This document shows, one piece after another, positions 59,646-64,000 of a stretch of DNA of 64,000 nucleotides. Numbering within the stretch: position 1 is the first letter of the stretch; every line of letters begins with the position of its first letter. Position numbers and translations under genes: made by a program. Source of the stretch: Pholiota molesta (lineage: Eukaryota; Basidiomycota; Agaricomycetes; Agaricales; Strophariaceae). Below the pieces are notes generated by a model. The model made no database searches. It was not told the DNA's origin and was given only the letters and a program-made list of their open reading frames with translations. The DNA is taken from NCBI GenBank assembly GCA_014925825.1, contig JACGCK010000137.1:55644-119643 (forward strand). Direction: 5' to 3'.

Positions 59646-60064
59646 CCCTCCCTCTAGATCTCCCCATGGGTCACTTCTATCAACTCCTGGGGAGCTATAG
59701 CTCAGCAGATAATTACCTTGTATAGTATAGATATTATTTATACCTTTATATAAGAGTCCCCAAGTGTTTAAGGCATATACCTCCCTCTGCTCCCCCTCCC
59801 CAGCATTAGAAAACCTCTCTTTTTGATAGATAGCCCAGTGTGTATTTGTCGAATATATGTATGTCAATACTTCTATATATTATGCCTATCTATGTGCTAA
59901 AATGCGAAAGGAACGAAGGCAAATGGATCGAACTGGAGCCCATTCTCTGTGCCAACAGGCAGGAGGACGGACGCGCACGCGCGCATCAGTCGGTGGAGCG
60001 CGCACCCTAATTAGGCAATATCCCGCGGCAGGATGTTGAGTGGAAACACTGGTGTCGGCGGACA

Positions 60065-60313
60065 ATCCAGTGAAATAGCACTGGATTCGGTGTTCCGCGC
60101 ACATCCAGTGTAAATTCACCGGATTGCTCGCGTGGCACGCATCCAGTGAAATTTCACTGAATTTGGTGTTCTGCCCACATCCAGTGTAAATTCACTGGAT
60201 TGCTCGTGCGGCGCCAATCCAGAGAATATCCACTGGATTACTCGCACAGCTCCATTCCGGTGGATATTCACTGGATTGCTTGCATGGCGCCATTCCAGTG
60301 TATATCCACTGGA
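60065..60313 (+). repeat. Palindrome array, right block 1 (7 units)
   Basis: Units start at 60065, 60103, 60141, 60179, 60217, 60254 and 60292: spacing 38 with a single 37. Linkers read TGCTCGCGCGGC-like. Confidence 0.92.
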
Positions 60314-60491
60314 TCGCTCGCGCGGCGCGCCGGCGCCATGCAAGTTATTCAACACACAAGCGCACGCCGGCACACGCACCCCATTGTCGCACGCGCGCGT
60401 ACGCGCCGGCGCCGTATCGCCCTACGCGCGCGTACACGCTGCACTGCCCATGCGAGCGCATGCACTGCATTGCCCCACGCATGTGGGTGCA

Positions 60492-60744
60492 GTTCCAGTG
60501 AATATCCACCAGAATTGCTCGCGCAGCACTGTTCCAGTAGATTCCCACTGGATTGCTCGTTCGGCAGCAATCCAGTAAAAATCTACTGGATTGCTCACAC
60601 AGCAACATCTGGTGACCTTTCACTGGATTGCCTGCGCGGTATGCATCCAGTGTAGTTTCACTGGATTTGGTGTTCTGCACACATCCAGTGCAAATTCACT
60701 GGATTCATCGCTTGCCGCACAATATGGTGTAAATTTACTGGAAT
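60492..60744 (+). repeat. Palindrome array, right block 2 (7 units)
   Basis: Units start at 60492, 60531, 60570, 60607, 60645, 60683 and 60722: spacing 37-39. Confidence 0.9.
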
Positions 60745-60848
60745 AGCGTCTGCGCGCATGGGCCAATGTGGCGCGTGCGGCAGCGCGGCATGTACGTGCG
60801 CGTGCACTTGCGTGGCATATATAATTGCAATGGTGCCACGCGAGCGCC

Positions 60849-61097
60849 ATCCAGTGGATATTCACTGGATTGGTGCCTCCCTAGCAGTCCAGTGAATTCG
60901 CACTGGATGTACGTTATGCAAGCAATCCAGTAAATTTCCACGGGATTGGTCGCATGTGGCTCATCCAGTAGATTTCTACTGGATTGGCCATGTGGTGATG
61001 ATTCAGTGTAATTGCACTGGATTCCTCGTCCATTGCGTATCCAGTATAATTCTACTGGATTCTCGCGCAGGATACATCCGGTAGAATTGCATTGGAT
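60849..61097 (+). repeat. Palindrome array, right block 3 (7 units)
   Basis: Units start at 60849, 60887, 60925, 60963, 61001, 61039 and 61076: spacing 38 with a final 37. Degenerate half-units follow to about 61220. Confidence 0.92.
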
Positions 61098-61554
61098 TCC
61101 TTGCACGGCCGCATTTTGGCCAGTCCCGCGCGACATTTCCACTGGATCCGGGCGCGGCCGCATAGCCACTGCCGCGCACGTCGCTCATCCATCCAGTCGC
61201 ACACGGCTCATCCAGTACTTTCTTCACCCAGTTTAAATATTATTATATGTCTTCTAGTGATATTAAATGTATTCCAATAACATTGATATTCAGACACAAT
61301 GTTATATACAATGTAAAGCAAGGGAAGGGAAAGCTGAACCAAGCCCTGTGATATCTATATCGGAGGTGGCGGTGAATGTCCTGGGTGCATTTGGCAGAGA
61401 TGCGCCGTGTGCACATGAGCTGCGTGTACAGGGTGCATTTGGCATGTATGTACATGGTGTTATACCGTGTTTACATATGAATGATACTCGGAGAATGTTA
61501 ATTCTATCTATGTAATTTGTACGCGGTGAACAGCTACAAGAGAGGGCCAAGCCC

Positions 61555-63340
61555 CAAGGTCTCGAACTCCAACTACTTATAGCTTTCAGCGCTTCGGCAC
61601 CCGTACCCCAAACCTGTGCTTGAATTTACCAACTTGAATGCTATGTGCCAGTGTGCTAATTTCGTAGGGCTTCTGCAAGTGCGGATTGCGATGAAATTGA
61701 CATGAGAGATTAAAAAATGGACACTTTCGGGAAACTATCTTTCTAGGGTATTTACAAATCAAGGCTGCGAGGAATCGAAGCACCTGCATGATCAGATTGT
61801 GTGCTTCCCCTGGTCAAGGTCCTCAGTTGCCTTTGTAAATCTTGGTTCTCCCTCTGATTCGCATCAAGTTCAAGTTGAATCTGCATCCGTGCTTCAGCCC
61901 GTGCTTTTCCCCGTGCTTCACCCCGTGCTTCACCCCGTGCTTCAGCCTCAGTGATCAACTCCTTGTAAGTTCTTCGGTCCTTCAGCTGAAATTATATGAC
62001 GTTGAGTTCCAGATGTCAACCATTAATCAGATTATCAGACGGTACTCACATAACCACGAATAGCGTCGTAATGATTTTGCGACCGTTGACCAACCTCCCA
62101 AATTTCCTTGAAAGATACTTTAGTTAGCGTCTTCTTGCCGGCTCCGGCTCCGTTAGTTATGACCTCGATGTCGTCCTTGTTTGGTGTAGGAATCGGCATC
62201 AAGTCCTCTGGCATTGCTGGATCCGACAATGTGTGAGGTTCTATGAAGACTTGAGGTGGTTCAAGTGGTTCATCTTCTGCGGGTGAAGTCTCGCCAACCA
62301 CCCGGACATAACCGCCTTGAAGCATGGAAATGCCCATAATCATCGTCGCAAACCAGGAGCAATTAGCACTCAAAACATGGTAGTCAGGTTGAACGTCATG
62401 CACGGCTTCGATAATCATTGCCAGATGCAGGAGGGACAGACTATCGTGCAGCGGTTCAAAAGAGCGCAGAACGGCGACACCGGGAGGGTATGCGTCCGAT
62501 GGTCGAAGCCGCGAGAGTCTATCAAATGCTGGTCCTGGGCTCTCAATCAGGGCTTGGGGAGCCTCCGACAAAGATGATGCAGTACTGTCGAGACTGGTAT
62601 CCGAGCGTGATGCTGCTGAGGTAAATGCCTGGGAACTGGCGGCTAGGAAAGTCAAGGGGCACAGAACAGCTTCAGAAGGAGGGGCAACAGAATGATAGGC
62701 TTCAAGGGTGAGGAGAGCGAGGAAACCATGACTGGTTTTTTCCGGCTTGACGGGGGTGAGTCCCATGTAACAAGCGAATATGACTCGCTCAATCTGAAGG
62801 CGAAAAGGAATTCCAGTATCATCGACGACAGTGGCCACAAGAAATTCGTGTTTGTCGCCGTCGGTCATATTCTTGCAATATTCCAATTTGACAACTTGAT
62901 GCTGGGATAGCGATTGCAATTCAGGGCCGTTCCCAGACTGAATCTGACATACGATATGTATTATGTATCCCTTGATATCTTGAGGCTGTCCTACGCAAGG
63001 TAGAAGCGGAGCTTCAGGTGGCACGTAAGCGGGTGGGCCTGGGGACGGCATGGGTACGAAGATAGACTTGATACGGGATAGAAGTTTGGGAAGCATCGTC
63101 GCGATAAACTGCAGCAGGTATTATATCCACAGATGTCTGTCCCAGGGCGGTGATTTGGAAAGGATGGCACGAAGACAGCGTGCGGTGCAGTGAATAGAAC
63201 TGAGTTAAGTAGTCTAAGAAGTGGCACTGCGCGGTCGACAGGGTTTAAATTGAATCCAGTCAGATCCAGTCATAGAATCCCACTCCGACACCCCGGCAAC
63301 TCGGAAGTTGTGCGCACACAAACGGTCCTGTTCCGCTTGG
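61555..63340 (-). repeat. Duplicated block G2, copy b
   Basis: Inverted partner of 37030-38890, including promoter and 3' flank. Confidence 0.85.
61752..63096 (-). CDS. Unknown fungal protein with C-terminal coiled coil, copy b (intact, 426 aa)
   Basis: Exon 1 63096-62050 and exon 2 61985-61752, phase 0, stop at 61752-61754. Starts MLPKLLSRIKSIFVPM; HQVVKLEYCKN, KHEFLVATVVDD, SLSLLHLAMIIEAVHD and YHVLSANCSWFATMIMG, then SFKEIWEVGQRSQNHYDA, followed by the coiled coil with five EAR-type repeats (GEARGEARGKARAEAR). Copy a has fewer of these, so the short repeat has expanded here. No signal peptide or membrane span. Function unknown. Confidence 0.75.
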
Positions 63341-63444
63341 CCATGCACCAAAAATCACTTTAAATCGCGCTGCATCACTGGGATACTAATCAGACATGAA
63401 ATCCCATATAAATTACAAATGAGGAGGAACCTCTTAAACTTTAG
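63100..63444. other. Upstream flank of copy b and spacer
   Basis: Shared G2 promoter text to about 63340, then unique AT-rich sequence. Confidence 0.4.
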
Positions 63445-63495
63445 CGCCGAGGATTGCCGCCTACTACCACCACTGTAGCAGTCATCCCCACCTAA
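63445..63495 (+). pseudogene. Relic last exon of a small secreted protein paralogue
   Basis: After TTTTAG-like acceptor text at 63444, the frame RRGLPPTTTTVAVIPT ends at TAA 63493-63495. This parallels CCGITLPTTTTEPVAPTY at 54.8 kb. The following bases (CAACTGTACAATAA) match the 3' flank of that gene. The first exon is missing; the G2 copy-b block lies in its place. Confidence 0.55.
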
Positions 63496-63965
63496 GTAAA
63501 GAAATTGTTCAACTGTACAATAAAGTCCAGTCCATCATTGATTCCTCTGTCGTTGGGCGTTTGACATTCAAAAAATTCCCAACATTTATGAATAGGATTC
63601 GACTCGTCTCTATATTTCCAATTTTATCTTGAAAATGAAGCCTTAAAGTCTCGATAGATGTGTACCAGAAACATATATACTCCATGAATAATGTTCACTT
63701 TGTTGAGAGGGTCAGCGTTTGAGGTATTTGAGACTTCGGGTATCATGGTCCTCAAATAATGACGCCCATGGTGATGGAATAAATTCATTGGCCGCGCGCT
63801 ATATTATTTCACAATCTATGCGGGGACTCTTAAAAAAGGTGTCATGGGCGCAGCATAACTGAGCGCCTATAAAATGGTACCATGGTCAAGATTCTGACTT
63901 CAGGGTCCAGCTTCAGCTTCAGCATTCAACACCATATTCGCTCAAGTCCACGCACAAAGTTAAAC
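63496..63965. promoter_or_regulatory. Promoter of the small secreted protein gene at the right edge
   Basis: Contains GACGCCCATGGTGATGG near 63752, like the region upstream of 54648, and TATAAAAT at 63868-63875, 98 bases before the ATG at 63966. Confidence 0.5.
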
Positions 63966-64000
63966 ATGCATGTTTTCAACACCCTCACTGCCACCACTGC
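63966..64000 (+). CDS. Small secreted protein paralogue, start only (cut by window edge)
   Basis: ATG 63966 begins MHVFNTLTATT, comparable with MRFFSNLATAST of the gene at 54648. Good TATA spacing supports it. The remainder lies outside the window. Confidence 0.5.
   Translation, partial: MHVFNTLTATT

Larger units (their letters stand above)
54930..61513. mobile_element. Large inverted-repeat element carrying palindrome arrays
   Basis: The left and right halves are reverse complements. Matching positions sum to 117771 over 57608-58490 versus 59281-60163 (for example 58126 with 59645, 57776 with 59995), giving a centre near 58885. Palindrome arrays lie outward on both sides. The right edge (about 61513) is where similarity to the G2 copy-a flank (TTTGTACGCGGTGAAC) ends; the left edge (about 54930) is less certain. 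No transposase was recognised, so the class is unknown. Confidence 0.55.

Noticed and set aside
60065..61097. Looks like a CRISPR array (regular repeats and spacers)
   Set aside because: The DNA is fungal, the repeats are degenerate palindromes, and the 'spacers' are GC-rich variants of one linker rather than unique sequences; no cas genes are present.

Overview
The window is nuclear DNA of a filamentous basidiomycete, most likely an Agaricomycete of the wood-rotting kind. The signs are genes split by many 40-70 nt GT-AG introns, basidiomycete-type gene families (HET, NACHT 'NWD' NTPase, metacaspase, WSC, F-box/LRR-like, an AA14-like copper oxygenase) and a large share of repeats. No rRNA, tRNA or CRISPR locus was recognised.

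Layout. 1-4.45 kb: 3' end of an intersectin/Pan1-type scaffold (coiled coil, WH2-like, two SH3, RhoGEF DH-PH). 4.9-6.4 kb: short-chain dehydrogenase. 7.1-21.6 kb: a possible cell-death/self-recognition island with a HET-domain gene, a HET 3' relic, a NACHT NTPase joined in frame to a metacaspase p20-like domain that stops before the catalytic-cysteine exon, and an intact type I metacaspase. 24-27.6 kb: a small four-exon gene and an F-box-type gene. 31.4-32.7 kb: mitochondrial GTP/GDP carrier (Ggc1 type). 33.4-35.4 kb: AA14-like secreted LPMO. 37-38.7 kb: gene of unknown function, with a second inverted copy at 61.7-63.1 kb. 40.6-42.5 kb: WSC-domain secreted protein. 43.4-46.5 kb: carnitine O-acetyltransferase. 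54.6 kb, 63.4 kb and the right edge: members of a small secreted protein family.

Repeats. A ~2.5 kb unit (here R1) occurs four times, at 15.5-18.2 (+), 28.5-30.9 (+), 47.0-49.4 (-) and 51.0-53.6 kb (-). Each copy carries a shared palindrome-rich promoter and a small gene (here Y, about 113-117 codons); two copies have an intact four-exon Y. The 54.9-61.5 kb stretch is a large inverted structure. Its arms hold arrays of 22-24 bp palindromes spaced at almost exactly 38 bp, including three blocks of seven on the right. A 1.5 kb TIR element with a 7-bp target duplication has split one unit on the left. Closer to the centre lie inverted LTR-like segments.

Quality caveat. Several otherwise well-conserved genes (scaffold, SDR, HET, small 10-kb gene, NACHT, Ggc1, one copy of the duplicated gene) are broken by single missing bases, many in C, G or T runs. 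Metacaspase, carnitine acetyltransferase, LPMO, F-box and the second copy of the duplicated gene read cleanly. Uncorrected homopolymer errors are the simplest explanation, so broken frames here should not be taken as pseudogenes without checking reads.
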